Origin: Cacajao melanocephalus
Lineage: Eukaryota; Chordata; Mammalia; Primates; Pitheciidae
NCBI GenBank assembly: GCA_963573385.1
Contig: CAUYLG010017928.1
Location: forward strand, 1 to 64,000
Length of the DNA stretch: 64,000 nt
Direction of reading: 5' to 3'
The notes under the pieces were generated by a model. The model saw only the letters and a program-made list of their open reading frames with translations, searched no databases and had not been told where the DNA came from. A program made the translations under genes and the position numbers. Below, piece by piece: positions 10,730 through 21,334 of this stretch. Each line of letters starts with the position of its first letter. The stretch's first letter is position 1.

Positions 10730-11640
10730 ACCGCTGGCTGGGAGTGGGCCACCTTTCAGAGGTAGGCGTCAAGGTCTTGAGCCTTGTTGCAATGTTACGG
10801 CAGCGGAGAGGGACAGGTGAGGGTGGGAAACAGAACCTCCCCGCCTTGGCTTTTCCCCACACGTTGGACCCCATCACCACTTTGTCTGAAGTACAGAGGC
10901 TCTAATAAGACTCTTCTGCAACCTTCTTTCTTCCTAGAAATTACATTAGATGATTTCCCCAATGTGTGCCCCATGGAACACCAGTCCCTCCTGCTGTTTT
11001 CTAGGAATCATGAGAGAAGGGGTTCTAGGAACCATGAGAGAAGGGGTTCTACGAATGAGCTTCCACCAAGAATTCCTAAAACAGACTTCCACAGAGCCCC
11101 TCAAGGAACCGCTGGCTCAAGCAATGGCCCCAACCTTTTCTAAGGCACAGAGGAAGTGCCACAAACCTTTAGCTCTCTGGAGTCACTGGGAGAGACCGTG
11201 AGAGCTGTCACTGGGTGGGGACAGGGTGGCCAAGAAACCACCTGCCTCAGGGACCATGGGCTGCGCATGGCTAAGGGGTTACTGTTCTTGATCTGCGTGT
11301 GATCAAATACTAAGGGTCAGGAGGCAGGGACGGAGAGGGAGGTGCAACTCCTCCCTAATGAAGCCTGGCTGACTGTCAGTGGCTTGGCAGCGGGCCCTGG
11401 GTGACACGACCCTAAGCCATGAGTAGTATTGTCTGGGCCTGTGGCAATGACACGGGTCACCCCTGACTCTCCTGTTCTGACCCAGAGGCTGGGCCCAAGA
11501 CCTGGCTCGGCCTCCTAACATATCAGTTTTGCATCTACTTGTAACTTTACTTCGTGGCCTATATATGTCTCTGCTCATTGACTTCTCCTTTGAACTTGTA
11601 AAGTCTTACTGATGGCTTCAGTAACTATGGAGGTAAATAA
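10730..11640. other. Unique sequence with a 24-bp tandem duplication
   Basis: No transposon recognised. A 24-bp unit at 11003-11026 is repeated at 11027-11050 with one mismatch. In a forward frame it duplicates eight residues, but that frame shows no other sign of coding. Confidence 0.45.
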
Positions 11641-11910
11641 AATCTCTGACATACGGTCATTTCATATTTTTATTTTTGTTTACATTCATCTTATTTACAT
11701 TTCATATTTTTTTAAATCTCCATTATCATCTCCTTTTATATAGTCACAAAAATTTAAACAAAATTCCAGCCCCTTTTTCTGTTAGTTTCTTCCTCTTGGT
11801 TTCCTACATTTGTGGAGTGCTCTTTCTTACTTACCGACTTAAAACGTTAGTTCTTTGATTTTTATTATTTCTCATTTAACAATTGAAATTATTTTATGTT
11901 ACAGATGTAC
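11641..11910 (-). mobile_element. AT-rich, possible L1 antisense remnant
   Basis: T-rich words such as 'catcttatttacatttcata' resemble antisense ORF2 upstream sequence of old L1s. The match is weak. Confidence 0.3.
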
Positions 11911-11914
11911 ATCT

Positions 11915-12135
11915 TTGGTAGGGAAAAAAACGACCCCCACAAAGATACATTTATTTCCTATCCCTTGGAACCTGCAAATATTACCTTCTATGGCAAAAGA
12001 GAGAATATTACTTTATGTGCCAAAAAAATGATAAAGTGATCCTAGGTTATCTGGATGGGCCTTAAATGCCATCACTTACAGCCTAATAAGAGAGATTCAG
12101 AAGAAATTTAACATAGATACAAGGGGAGAAGCTGA
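11915..12135 (+). mobile_element. MLT1 LTR, 5' part, split by a composite Alu
   Basis: 'ggaacctgcaaatattacct', 'atggcaaaagagagaatatt' and 'tctggatgggccttaaatgc' follow the MLT1D-like 5' half. The 3' half lies at 12629-12835. Confidence 0.75.
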
Positions 12136-12628
12136 GGCCAGGTGTGGTGGCTCCTGCCTGTAATCCTAGCACGTTGGGAAGCCAGGGCCGGAGGATCGCT
12201 TGAGCCCAGGAGTTTGACACCAGCCTGGGCAATATAGTGAGACCTTGTGTCTACAAAAAAAAAAAAAAAATTAGCCCAGTGTAGTGGTGCATCATGCTAC
12301 TTGTGGTCCCAGCTACTTGGGAGGCTAAGGCAGAAGGATCACTTGAGCCCAGGAAGTTGCAGTGAGCCGAGGTGGGAGGATCACTTGATCCCAGGAGTTA
12401 GAGATCAGCCTGGGCCATATAGGGAGACCCCATCTCTACAAAAAAATAATAATAATAAAATTAGCCAGATGTGACAGTGCATGACTGTGGTCCCAGCTAC
12501 TTGGGAGGCTGAGGCAAAAGGATCTCTTGAGCCCAGGAAGTCAAGGCTGAAGCGATCTATGATGGCACCATTGCACTCCAGCCTGGGTGACAGATCAAGA
12601 CCCTGCCTCAAAAAAAAGAAAAGAAGAA
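12136..12628 (+). mobile_element. Composite (multi-monomer) Alu, AluJ-like
   Basis: About 490 bp instead of 300. The order is a left monomer, a partial right monomer to 'gcagtgagccgagg', a second left-monomer segment from about 12372, then a complete right monomer and tail. A single 10-bp duplication, 'gagaagctga' (12126-12135) and 'gagaaggtga' (12629-12638), brackets the whole unit. It therefore either inserted as one piece or expanded in place. Confidence 0.85.
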
Positions 12629-12835
12629 GAGAAGGTGATGTGAAGACGTAGGTAGATACTGAAGAGAGGCAGCCTTCAGCCCTGGAGCTTTGGGAGAGCT
12701 CCCAGAGCCGCAGGAGGAAGTGTGGCGCTGCTGACACCTTGACTTCCAACTTGTCGGTTTCAGAACGGTGAGAGAACGCATTGCTGCTGTTTCATACAGC
12801 TTGGTACAGCAGCCACAGGAAACTAATACATCAGC
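12629..12835 (+). mobile_element. MLT1 LTR, 3' part
   Basis: 'gctgacaccttgacttccaa' and 'cagccacaggaaactaatac' match the MLT1 3' end and complete the element interrupted by the composite Alu. Confidence 0.85.
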
Positions 12836-12989
12836 TAACGCAGACTTGGTCAAGTTGCAAGTGTTTCTGTACATTGGGTGGTCATTTTCAGTATTTTTGA
12901 GGTGGTCTCCAATTGCAGCTTTTAGTTACTCTTTTATATTTAGAAGAAAAATTCTGCCCATTCTTTTTAAGTGGGTCTTGTTAGCGGCT

Positions 12990-13720
12990 TTGGCTGATAA
13001 CATTTAGCTTGTTAGTATATGATATTCTAAATCAGGATTGTGCTTTTTGGGGATTTATCCATGTTTTTATTCTGGCTAAATTTATTATCAATGTTTTTAA
13101 TGTTCCATGGGATTGGAAAAGTTGTAAAGCAACTTATAAGAGGAAGTAAATCCATCCATCCGTAATCTCTACCATCCCAGTTCCCTGCTGTACCTACCTG
13201 TTCTTAAATGATTAAGAGATGTGTGTGAAACTGTTCTACTCTTACTACTTTTGTGAAAATTTCTTTTTGTTTCTTTTCTAGATTTTAATACTATTTAGTA
13301 CATCCCATAAAACTTTGGGATTTTGTTTTCTTTATGTTCTTCACTTCTTTATTACCCTGTGTAATTGTTTTGTGGTTTCTTGGTCTTTTTTTCTCTGTTT
13401 CAATCTTTGGGAAAAAAAAGAAAACAAAATACATTTTGTTTTACATGAGTTTCATTGAGAAAGTATATAGCTTAATTTTGACTTTTAGGTTTTGTATCCA
13501 ATTGTATCCAATTTAGTTTTTTGTATCTCATTTGGGAGTAACCGTGAGGTTTAACCCCTTTACACTTATTGTTATAACTGCTATTTTTGTTCTTGTTTCT
13601 ATTACTTGTTTTACCACGGGTTTTAAAATAATTTTTCTCCTTTCTTTTGCTTTGAGTCTTTTTCCTTTTCTTCCCTCTGCACCTGCTCATGTAAACAGAG
13701 ATTTTTTTCTATGACTATGA
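12990..13720 (-). mobile_element. Old L1M remnant, antisense
   Basis: T-rich DNA with words like 'cctttacacttattgttata' recalls the antisense strand of L1M ORF2 upstream of the reverse transcriptase domain. It is heavily decayed. Confidence 0.45.
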
Positions 13721-13829
13721 AGGTGTACATGCCTTTTTAAAATCTTCTGGACACACTGATACCTACCTGCTGCTTCCAGAGGCGTGTCTTCACTGACACT
13801 CCCAGCTCAATACTTGGGGTAGCCACCCC

Positions 13830-14025
13830 TTTGTTTATTCCTATAACAAATATGCAATGAATCCATGCAATGTGCCAAGCATGGTACCAGTCCCCAGGAA
13901 TCAAGTGAACCGTGCCCTGCAGCTTCTGCCCTGTGGAACAGATGGTCTGGTAGTGGGAGAGAGACCCTAAGCTAGTAATTCCACTGATAATTAGGTTAAT
14001 ACAATTGCAACAACCATACAACTGC
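13830..14025 (-). mobile_element. L2 3' end, antisense
   Basis: 'atgtgccaagcatggtacca' followed by 'ccctgcagcttctgccctgt' matches reversed L2 3' UTR ('ctatgtgccaggcactg'). Confidence 0.7.
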
Positions 14026-14039
14026 CTTCAAATTCTACT

Positions 14040-14650
14040 AATGTGTAACAGTTGAAGGAAGACACTCAGGACTTGCTTGCAAATACATCTCTTTAAATAA
14101 AGGGTCTCAGAAGGACGCAGGTTTCAGCTGCTTATATCTTACAAGCTATGCTGCTTTCTGGAAAAGGCTCACCGTACATAAGCCCTCAGAATCACTTTGG
14201 AATCTGCCCTCTGTCTGCTGGAATCCGTTTCTAACCCATGCCTGATACTCTCTCCTTAGAGTTGTATTACAGCTCCCTTAGAGAGGGTGTCCAAGTGGCT
14301 GGTGCAGGCAGCAGAGAAGGGGTCTCAAGACTCAGCTCGATTGAAACAGCTGTGGTCCTTCAAAATAGCTGTTTCTTGGCCCATCCCACAATCCCAGAAG
14401 GCTTAACAAGGACATGAGTGTGAACCTGGCCCTCCGTCTGCCCTGTCTCTGTCACATCCCTTCCATCACCTAGCTAGGTGGCTCACCACCCATCTGTCTT
14501 GCAGGCAAATATATGAACAGAACATCAGCTTTGGCGTAAGAACAGGGAGGCAGGGGAGAGAAAAATTCACCCACATGGTCTTCAGCTTTACCTTCCCCCA
14601 AATGTAGCTCTTAACAGGAGGCACCATTAATAACTAGAGCTAACTGCTGG
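14040..14650. other. Unique sequence, start of transposon-poor stretch
   Basis: No repeat recognised. The stretch from 14040 to about 16240 holds only simple repeats, which is unusual in this window. Confidence 0.45.
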
Positions 14651-14652
14651 CT

Positions 14653-14703
14653 AAGATTTTTCTCTTTTTCTTTTTCTTTCCCCTTTTTCTTTCTTTTTTT
14701 TTA
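14653..14703. repeat. Pyrimidine-rich tract
   Basis: About 50 bp of T and C (TTTTC units). No Alu is attached. Confidence 0.85.
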
Positions 14704-14704
14704 A

Positions 14705-14985
14705 TCTGGTGTTTATAATTCCAATTGGTGTAAAATTTCCTGATGGTTAACACATCACATTACTGACACTTTTGAATAAATGACTCATTCCCAAATAATT
14801 GACTAGCTTTGTAATTTGGGAAGTAAAATCACATTTACGAGTCCCCGGAGTGGAGGGTCTATATTGTTGTGCATAAAAAGTAGATAAATCATAAAAGCGA
14901 AATCTGCAAACACTCCCATTAGCCTTTGTCCTCGCATTAAGGCAGCGCCTCTTAAAAGGGCACAGCTGCCTAGAATCACCGAAGG
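14705..14985. promoter_or_regulatory. Candidate conserved non-coding element
   Basis: A repeat-free AT-rich stretch with an AP-1 consensus TGACTCA inside 'aatgactcattccc', homeodomain-like 'aattgactag', a CDX/HOX-like 'ataaatcataaaa' and an E-box CAGCTG. The motif density resembles a developmental enhancer; function is inferred. Confidence 0.3.
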
Positions 14986-15285
14986 GTTTTATACTTGGGC
15001 CCTGTTTTATCTTGATGGTAAAATTACACGTTGGTCACTGTAATCCTGTGTCCAGTGGGCCAACAGCATCTCATGTCCCTTTTCCAGTCCGGCTTTACCA
15101 GTTCAAACCATCCAGACCACATTGCCTTTGGGTGCTTCGTGGCCAAACGCGGAACCCCATCAAGAAGAAACAGTCCTCAATTACGACAGATTCAATTACG
15201 AGCAGCATCCACAAATAATAAATAGGTGTGTTGTCAATACTGGATTCAACAAGCCCACAGCACGATCCTAATAAGACCTGACAAG

Positions 15286-15308
15286 GGTTTTTTTTTTCTT
15301 TTTCTTTT

Positions 15309-15348
<40 letters not shown>

Positions 15349-15354
15349 TTTTTA
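15286..15354. repeat. (CTTT)n microsatellite
   Basis: T-rich lead-in followed by about a dozen CTTT units. No Alu body is adjacent, so it is not an obvious SINE tail. Confidence 0.95.
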
Positions 15355-15559
15355 GTAGTTTGGTGTCAAGTATCATGAATTTGATTTAACTACAGATGCA
15401 CATGTATTTTTAAGTATATCCATTTTTAAGGGTAAAAAGTACACACACAACCAAAAAGGCAGACTCCAACCTGCGCTGTTTTGTGCTGAACTCTAATTGT
15501 ATTTTTATGTGCTGTGGATTTGAAATCTAGAAGTCCCGGGATTTTAAGCCTCAGGTCCT

Positions 15560-16010
15560 TTTCCCACTTTTCCAGAGTACTATAAATTAGTTTAGTATGC
15601 TTGAAAGAACCCCTAATTGTAACTGCTCTTGTTGACATATCAACTTGAGGCCGCACAGAGCTGGCTTAGGGACTGCTGCCCTTGGTTTTGTAGTTACAGT
15701 GCATTTCAAGGGCCTGACAGGTCCGGTGCTAAGATGTTCTGAATTAGATTTGAATTACAACCGCTAAATGCCCTTGTCAAAGAATGTTAGTCCTGACACT
15801 AGCCATGCACCGTGGGCTGACTGTTCCGATGCAAGGCCGACGGCTTAAACAAAGACATGCCCCCAAGTTTCATTCCGAATTGTCAAAACGTAATTGAGTT
15901 AAAAAGAGCAACTACAGCACACGAATTGCAATCTTCGCTGCTTCTTTCTGCTTTGAAATAAATCCAGGGGACAATTTAGGGGCATCGCAGGCACAAAACG
16001 AGAGGAGCGT
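15560..16010. promoter_or_regulatory. Candidate conserved non-coding element
   Basis: Repeat-free, with SOX-like 'aacaaag', TCF/LEF-like 'ctttgaaa', homeodomain 'gtaattgag' and several CpGs retained in AT-rich context ('aaacgtaattg', 'cacgaattgc', 'cttcgctgc'). CpGs kept in unmethylated-poor intergenic DNA can mark constraint; this is inference. Confidence 0.3.
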
Positions 16011-16249
16011 TTTCCACCAAGATGTGGTGTTCTTAAAAAATAAAAATCTAAACCCATCTCTCTATTCCAGGATTCGACTAGCCGAAGACCATGTTGAACG
16101 CCTTTCGATTTTGGGTTTAGTCCATCCCAAGTGAAACAAGTGAAAACAGCCAGCTAGAGATCGACCCAGCACAGCACCAGGTCCATAGCTATCACTCGGC
16201 CAGTGTTGGGCATGGAAAGGAATGAATGAATTTTAAGAAAGATCAACAG

Positions 16250-16445
16250 ATCATGGCTAGAAAGACAGAATGCTGAAGTCAGGCAACCAAACTTAAAGTT
16301 TCTTCTTGTTGCCAGATGTGTGATCTGACCAATTGCCTTCCTTTTCTGAGCCTCTGTGTCCTCATCTGCAAACATGAAGATAGCCACGTTACCCATGCCT
16401 GCTTCCCGGAGTATTGAGTGAGATCATGGCGTAAAGCTGCCGTAC
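16250..16445 (+). repeat. MIR SINE, sense
   Basis: 'tgtgatctgaccaattgcct', 'tgagcctctgtgtcctcatc' and the following 'tgcaaacatgaagatagcc' match the MIR centre. Confidence 0.75.
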
Positions 16446-16820
16446 GCTGATTGATTGGTTTTCTTTCCTTCTTTGAGAGATTGTCCACAGTGCAGGGCTT
16501 CATGACGCTGCAGTGGGAACTTTCAACCAAAATCCACAGAGCAGCAAGGCTTGGAAAGGCTGCTACGTTGAGTGCCCGGCTCAGAAGCCGTGAAAGCCAG
16601 GCAGCACAGACAGGTGGGCAGCTGCTGGTGTCACAGGAGGAGTGGTGGGGACCATCGTGGCTGAAGAGTACCTGCTCCATCTCGAAAATCCCCAAATTCC
16701 AGCTTCGAACACATCATCCAAAACAAATTTAGCTGCTGGAGGACTCAGCCAGGGGCCAGCGGTCTGCCAGAGGGTTTATACCTCAGGATACTTAAGAGAA
16801 GGCAGCTGGTGAATTGGAAA
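16446..16820. other. Unique sequence, nothing recognised
   Basis: Overlapping 93- and 138-residue frames on opposite strands cover this stretch. Neither has a domain or splice context that I can support. Confidence 0.4.
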
Positions 16821-16823
16821 TCC

Positions 16824-17003
16824 AGTTGCCAGATAAAATGTAAGCTACACTTCCCCCAGTTATATTTGAATTTTGAATAAAGAATTTTTTAGAATACATA
16901 TATCCCAAATACTGCAAGGGCATATTTAAAAATTATTTTTTGTTTATCTAAATTTAACTTTAGCTAGGTGTCCATTTTTTTACCCTGCTAAATGTGGCAA
17001 TCT
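16824..17003. repeat. Fold-back (palindromic) old repeat
   Basis: The two halves are diverged reverse complements: 'gttgccagataaaatgtaag' at the left end pairs with the region ending 'aatgtggcaatc' on the right, with an AT-rich centre near 16910. I recognise this as a dispersed palindromic repeat of mammals but do not recall its name. Confidence 0.6.
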
Positions 17004-17025
17004 TCACTAGAAAAAAACTAGAACT

Positions 17026-17290
17026 GGCTGGGTGCAGTGACTCACATCTGTAATCCCAACACTTTGGGAGGCCAAGCAGGCAGATAACCTGAGGTCAGGA
17101 GTCAGAAACCAGCCTAGCCAACATGGTGAAACCCCATCTCTACTAAAAATACAAAAATTAGCTAGGCATGGTGGCACACACCTGTAATCCCAGCTACTCA
17201 GGAGGCTGACTCAGGAGGATCACTTGAACCCAGAAGGTGGAGGTTGCAGTCAGCCAAGATCATGCCACTGCACTCCAGCCTGGGTGACAG
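17026..17290 (+). mobile_element. Alu, sense
   Basis: A complete Alu from 'ggctgggtgcagtgactcac' to 'ccagcctgggtgacagagag'. The 8-bp direct repeat 'ctagaact' occurs at 17018-17025 and again at 17528-17535, beyond the purine tract. That shows the tract belongs to this Alu's tail. Confidence 0.96.
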
Positions 17291-17523
17291 AGAGAGACAA
17301 AAAAAGAGAGAGAGAGAAAGAGAGAGAAGGGAGGGAGGGAGGGAGGGAGGACGGAAGGAAGGAAAAGAGAGAGAAAGAAAGAAAGAGAAAGAAGGAAGGA
17401 AAGAAAGAAAAAGAGAAAGAAAGAAAAAGAAAGAAAGAAAAGAAAAGCAAAGAAGGAAGGGAAAAAGGAGGGAGGGAGGGAGGGAGGAAGAGGAAGGAAG
17501 GAAGGGAGGGAGGGAGAGAAAAA
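17291..17523 (+). repeat. Polypurine (GAAA/GGAA/GGGA)n Alu tail
   Basis: About 230 bp of nearly pure A/G between the Alu body and its downstream target-site duplication. The R/K/E-rich frames of 95-100 residues are artefacts of composition. Confidence 0.96.
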
Positions 17524-17539
17524 TAGCCTAGAACTGGGT

Positions 17540-18555
17540 GTCAAAAAAGGCAGGAGGTAAAACCCAGCTCCAACTTAGTCATACATTGAACTTCCCTGAG
17601 CCCCAAATTCCTCAGCAATGAAATGATAACATCAGCCTTGAGTCCCAGGGGAGGGAAGAAGGATGAATCCCCATGGCCTTGAGTGCTATGAAGCGCTCTG
17701 CTCATGTTCACTGCTGCTATTTCAGAACTGGCAAGTGCCATCAAGATGCCAAGCGCAAGAGACTGTTTCATTCCCAGAGAGAAAAGTCCCCCCTCCCACC
17801 CTTGCTAAGAAAAGTATGCGGTGTCTCAGCTACACATGTATTTCTTAGCAGGGATGGAAATAACAAGTTCTCAAATTGCACCATCGGATTCTTGGACTTG
17901 GAACAGGGAGCACAAATCTGGGTAGCTTAACATGAAAAAAAAAATACCCCGGAGAAGACGTTCCAGTGGCTTGTTTGGGGATCCCCCGTCCAGGGGCAAA
18001 GGAGTGTGATGAGAGATGAGGTTCTCTGTCCACATCTGGAAAGGCCATCTCCTGCTTCCCTCAGGAAAAGCCCCAGGCGCCCAAGGAATGTTTGTCCTGG
18101 CGAAAGCCTAACGGGAGAGAAAGAGCCGCTGCAGACAGGGACATGGAAGCCCCTAAAACGGGGGGTTCTCACTCGGCCTCAGACTTCGACCTGGAGGATC
18201 GAGAACAGCCCTTTCCTCTTCCAGGCTGCACAGAAATCACTTCCCTGCTCTCAAGTAAATAAATAAGAGGAAAAATAATCATTTTTGTGGGTCATGCATA
18301 AAGCCCAACGCAAATGTCCTCAAAAAAACCTGAAATGATGAAGTATGTGTCTGCAGTTTTACCTACTGGCACACCCATCTGATAAACAGGGTTTTATGAA
18401 AGTAAATTGTTTCTTGGTAAGAAGACTCAGGACCGATGAAAGAGAGACACTTGTCTTCAGGCCTGAAGCTCCAGCTTTGAAGCCACAGGTTGGGGGGAAT
18501 TAGCTCAACCCAACATCCCTTCGCTCTGTTCCTGGCGTCAATTTCCGATTCCATT
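17540..18555. other. Unique, transposon-free sequence
   Basis: About 1 kb with no recognised repeat and no coding signature. Confidence 0.45.
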
Positions 18556-18930
18556 AAGCAGCCCACGGGCTTGCAGCCTCCCCTCCTCCCCTCCCTGGGC
18601 CTGATTCAGATTCGAGTCACAGCACTGGAGTTTAAGCTGCTGCCTCTTAAGAAGGCCTATTTTGACACAGTAATTACAGGGCTTGAACGATGCTTTACAT
18701 TAGAGTATAAAACACTCATTAAATTAAAATTCTTCCATGAAATCATGAAAATAAACAGTCCGTCCAAACTGGCATCAACAAATTCACAGGGCGCCTCTGC
18801 GTTTTCTCAGCCTGGGCCAGCTAAGGGCTGCATTTAACCACGAAGTGTGAACGGTTCACATTCCTTTGAAGGCCGCATTCTGCTTCTTTTTAAGATTATT
18901 GCTTTAATTGTTTTTACAACTTGTAAGATT
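18556..18930. promoter_or_regulatory. Candidate conserved non-coding element
   Basis: A repeat-free stretch with 'gacacagtaattacagggc', 'cattaaattaaaattc' and 'catgaaataatcatg'-like AT motifs, preceded by a C/T-rich run. Enhancer-like composition; conservation not testable here. Confidence 0.28.
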
Positions 18931-19124
18931 TTAAAGCTATTAAGCTTCCAAGTTGGGGGTGGGAAAGCTTGCCCAGGGTGGGAGCAGGGGGTGGGGGACT
19001 GGTTACCACTCCCAGCCCCCAGACCCTTCTGGGACAATTACAACACAAGGGACAAGACGACATGGGCGATTTCTCCATGGCCCCTTGAGGGATGGAAAAC
19101 AAACCTCACATTTCAAAGAATCTA

Positions 19125-19262
19125 GACAGGAGAAGAGGCAGCATGATTTCATGAAAAGGGCAAGGCACTTAAAGCCAAACCAGGCATGAACTTGGCAACT
19201 GGCCTCTCTGAGCTCACTGTACAATAAGGTGAGGATGCCCAGGATATCCATGACCACTTCTG
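19125..19262 (+). repeat. MIR SINE, diverged
   Basis: 'agccaaaccaggcatgaact' and 'ggcctctctgagctcactgt' follow the MIR sense order. Confidence 0.6.
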
Positions 19263-19271
19263 GGTAGGCAC

Positions 19272-19375
19272 TTGCTGGGACTACAGGCATAAGCCACCAT
19301 GCCTGGCCACAGCTGTTACTATTAAAACACAGTATTTCTTACCTCCAGTTCTCCCTCCTACTTCTCAGTCTATGG
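19272..19375. repeat. Displaced copy of an Alu 5' end plus flank
   Basis: About 103 bp matches 21123-21226 in the same orientation with roughly 13 differences. Both copies join the first part of an antisense Alu to the same 65 bp of non-Alu DNA ('tatttcttacctcca'). The source is the Alu at 20866-21160, whose target-site duplication lies at this junction. Confidence 0.85.
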
Positions 19376-19394
19376 CCGTATGTAAAATAAAGAT

Positions 19395-19860
19395 AAACGA
19401 GTACAGTGGATCTCACGATTTGCAGGAGTTACGTTCTATAAAGCAGTCACAAACACCAAATTAGCAAATACAGAACCACTTGCTCCTACGAGAAACACAG
19501 TTTCCTGCAAGCCTCGGGTCACATTTTTGTCAACCAATCAACCATGTCTTATGTGCTTTGCTTTAAGACATCTTATGTAATATACATTGTTGATTCATTA
19601 ACATTAAACTCAGGGCCGACAGCACAGGCAACTTGTGCCTGAACGAAGCTTATCTATTGGGTACATGTTCTCTGTAAGGCGCATCACAGCCTAGGAACGT
19701 GGGCTCAGGAACATTAGACAGCCCTTCAACATTGCACCTGGGAGCCATTTTTAAACAGCAAAATCACCAACAAAAAGTGCTAAAGGCAAACAAAATATAT
19801 AGCACTAGATAAACTGCAATGAGGACATCTGTTTGCCTTGCGAGCGCTGAAAGATGAAGG
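19395..19860. mobile_element. DNA transposon fossil, family uncertain
   Basis: 'gatttgcaggagttacgttc' and 'ctgtaaggcgcatcacagcc' are words of an old cut-and-paste transposon I recall as Tigger/mariner-like. CpG-rich ancestry and lack of a long frame fit a non-autonomous copy. Confidence 0.5.
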
Positions 19861-20780
19861 CAGAGAGAGCGTCACTGTGTTCGCCCTCAGCTGGGAACAA
19901 GCAGAGACTCAAATTATTCCCTACTCACCCCATGTTGGTAAATGACTCCCAAAACACCACTGAGGTTATGGATCAAGGAGGCACATTTATCAAAATGGGA
20001 TCCATGAGCCATGAGGATCGATTGTACCCCATGGGCATAGACAGAGGAGTGCCACTTTGCTTCCCAAGCAGAAAGGTCAGAGAAGAAAGTGGAGATGACA
20101 TGTGAATGCGTGTCAGGGAAGAGCATCTTGGTGCTGCTCCCTGATACTTACAGAGACAGGAGGAACAGAAGTAGTGACATGAGTTTGCTCAAGTTGAAGA
20201 CAAGACAAATGTTAAGATGCAGGTGTGTAACATTTTATTTAGTGCCACATGTTGATGGGTCAGAGGCTTTGTTCAAAGTCAGGGAGAAGACATTCTAGAA
20301 AGAGAATGAAATTGAATCAAAGATAATTTGAGGTTTCTGGAGTACTCAGAAAGAGCTACTGGGGAGGAGAGGAGAGCCGCAGGTCTTCTCCTCAAAAGTT
20401 TCATATTCTTCTTTGAGCTATGTGCCTCACTGAGCTCCAGGGCAGCAACCACCCTGTGCCCAGGCTTTCACACTGCCTTTTTGAGGTAATCAGATCAAGG
20501 GATGGACCATGGAGAACAGGCCAGAATACAGGCAACGAGATGTAGGGAGCTTGGATAATTCAATGGAAACAGAAGCTTAAAGTTCTCAAAGACAAACAAA
20601 TGTGTATACCCTCCACCAACATTCTCCAGAGAAATTGGGTGGAGAGTGATGACAGGGTCCCACCAGATGGGAGGGAAGGGCTTGAGCCACTCTCACTTGC
20701 CTACACAAAGGAAAGGTGACCCCAACGTCAGTATTAGGGGACACCCAGGAGGCTAGTTCTGGGGACATATTGAGTTGCTA
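19861..20780. other. Unassigned sequence, possible L2 antisense
   Basis: 'caaagataatttgaggtttc' near 20310 recalls reversed L2. Otherwise no repeat or gene is recognised. Confidence 0.35.
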
Positions 20781-20784
20781 TGAT

Positions 20785-20865
20785 GATTCAGGATAAATTA
20801 TACAAAGCACTCAGAATGTAATGGTGCTCAATAAATCAGAATGTTACAGGTGCAACTGTTACTAC
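20785..20865 (+). repeat. MIR/L2 3' end fragment
   Basis: 'aaagcactcagaatgtaatg' and 'gtgctcaataaatcagaatg' match the SINE/LINE-2 shared 3' end. The Alu at 20866 inserted here. Confidence 0.6.
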
Positions 20866-21160
20866 ATTTTTTGAGAGAGGGTTTTGCTCTGTTGCCCAGG
20901 AGTGCAGTGATACAATCTCTGCTCACTACAACCTCTGCCTCTCAGCCTCAAGTGAACCTCTCACCTCAGCCTCCAGAATAGCTGGTACTACAAGCACGGG
21001 CCACCATGCTCAGCTAAGTTTTGTATTTTTTTTTTTTTTTGGAGAGGCAGGGTCTCGCCATGTTGCCCGAGCTGGTCTCGAAGTTGTTGGCTCAAACAGT
21101 CTGTTGGATTTGGCCTCCCAAAGTGCTGGGACTACAGGCGTGAGCCACTGTGCCTGGCCA
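20866..21160 (-). mobile_element. Alu, antisense, AluJ-like
   Basis: A complete antisense Alu bracketed by a perfect 13-bp duplication, 'caactgttactac', at 20853-20865 and 21161-21173. Many CpG sites have decayed, so it is old. Confidence 0.96.
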
Positions 21161-21229
21161 CAACTGTTACTACCAAAGCACATTATTTCTTACCTCCAAT
21201 TCTTCCCCCTACTTCTCGGTCTATGGTAA

Positions 21230-21330
21230 CTTCTCAGAACAGAGGCTGTGTCTTAGTCTTCTCTGGATCCCTAGCACTTAGAACAAAGCCTAGCCCATGG
21301 GAAGTGCTCAGGAAACATTTGCCAAAAGAA
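21230..21330 (+). mobile_element. L2 3' end
   Basis: 'ggctgtgtcttagtcttctc' and 'aagtgctcaggaaacatttg' match the sense L2 3' end. Confidence 0.65.
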
Positions 21331-21334
21331 TAAA

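Noticed and set aside
12990..13720. Possible T-rich unique gene desert element
   Set aside because: Word order fits antisense L1M better, so it is listed as a low-confidence L1 remnant.
17224..17544. Charged frames of 94-100 residues on both strands
   Set aside because: Alu end plus polypurine tail; composition artefact.
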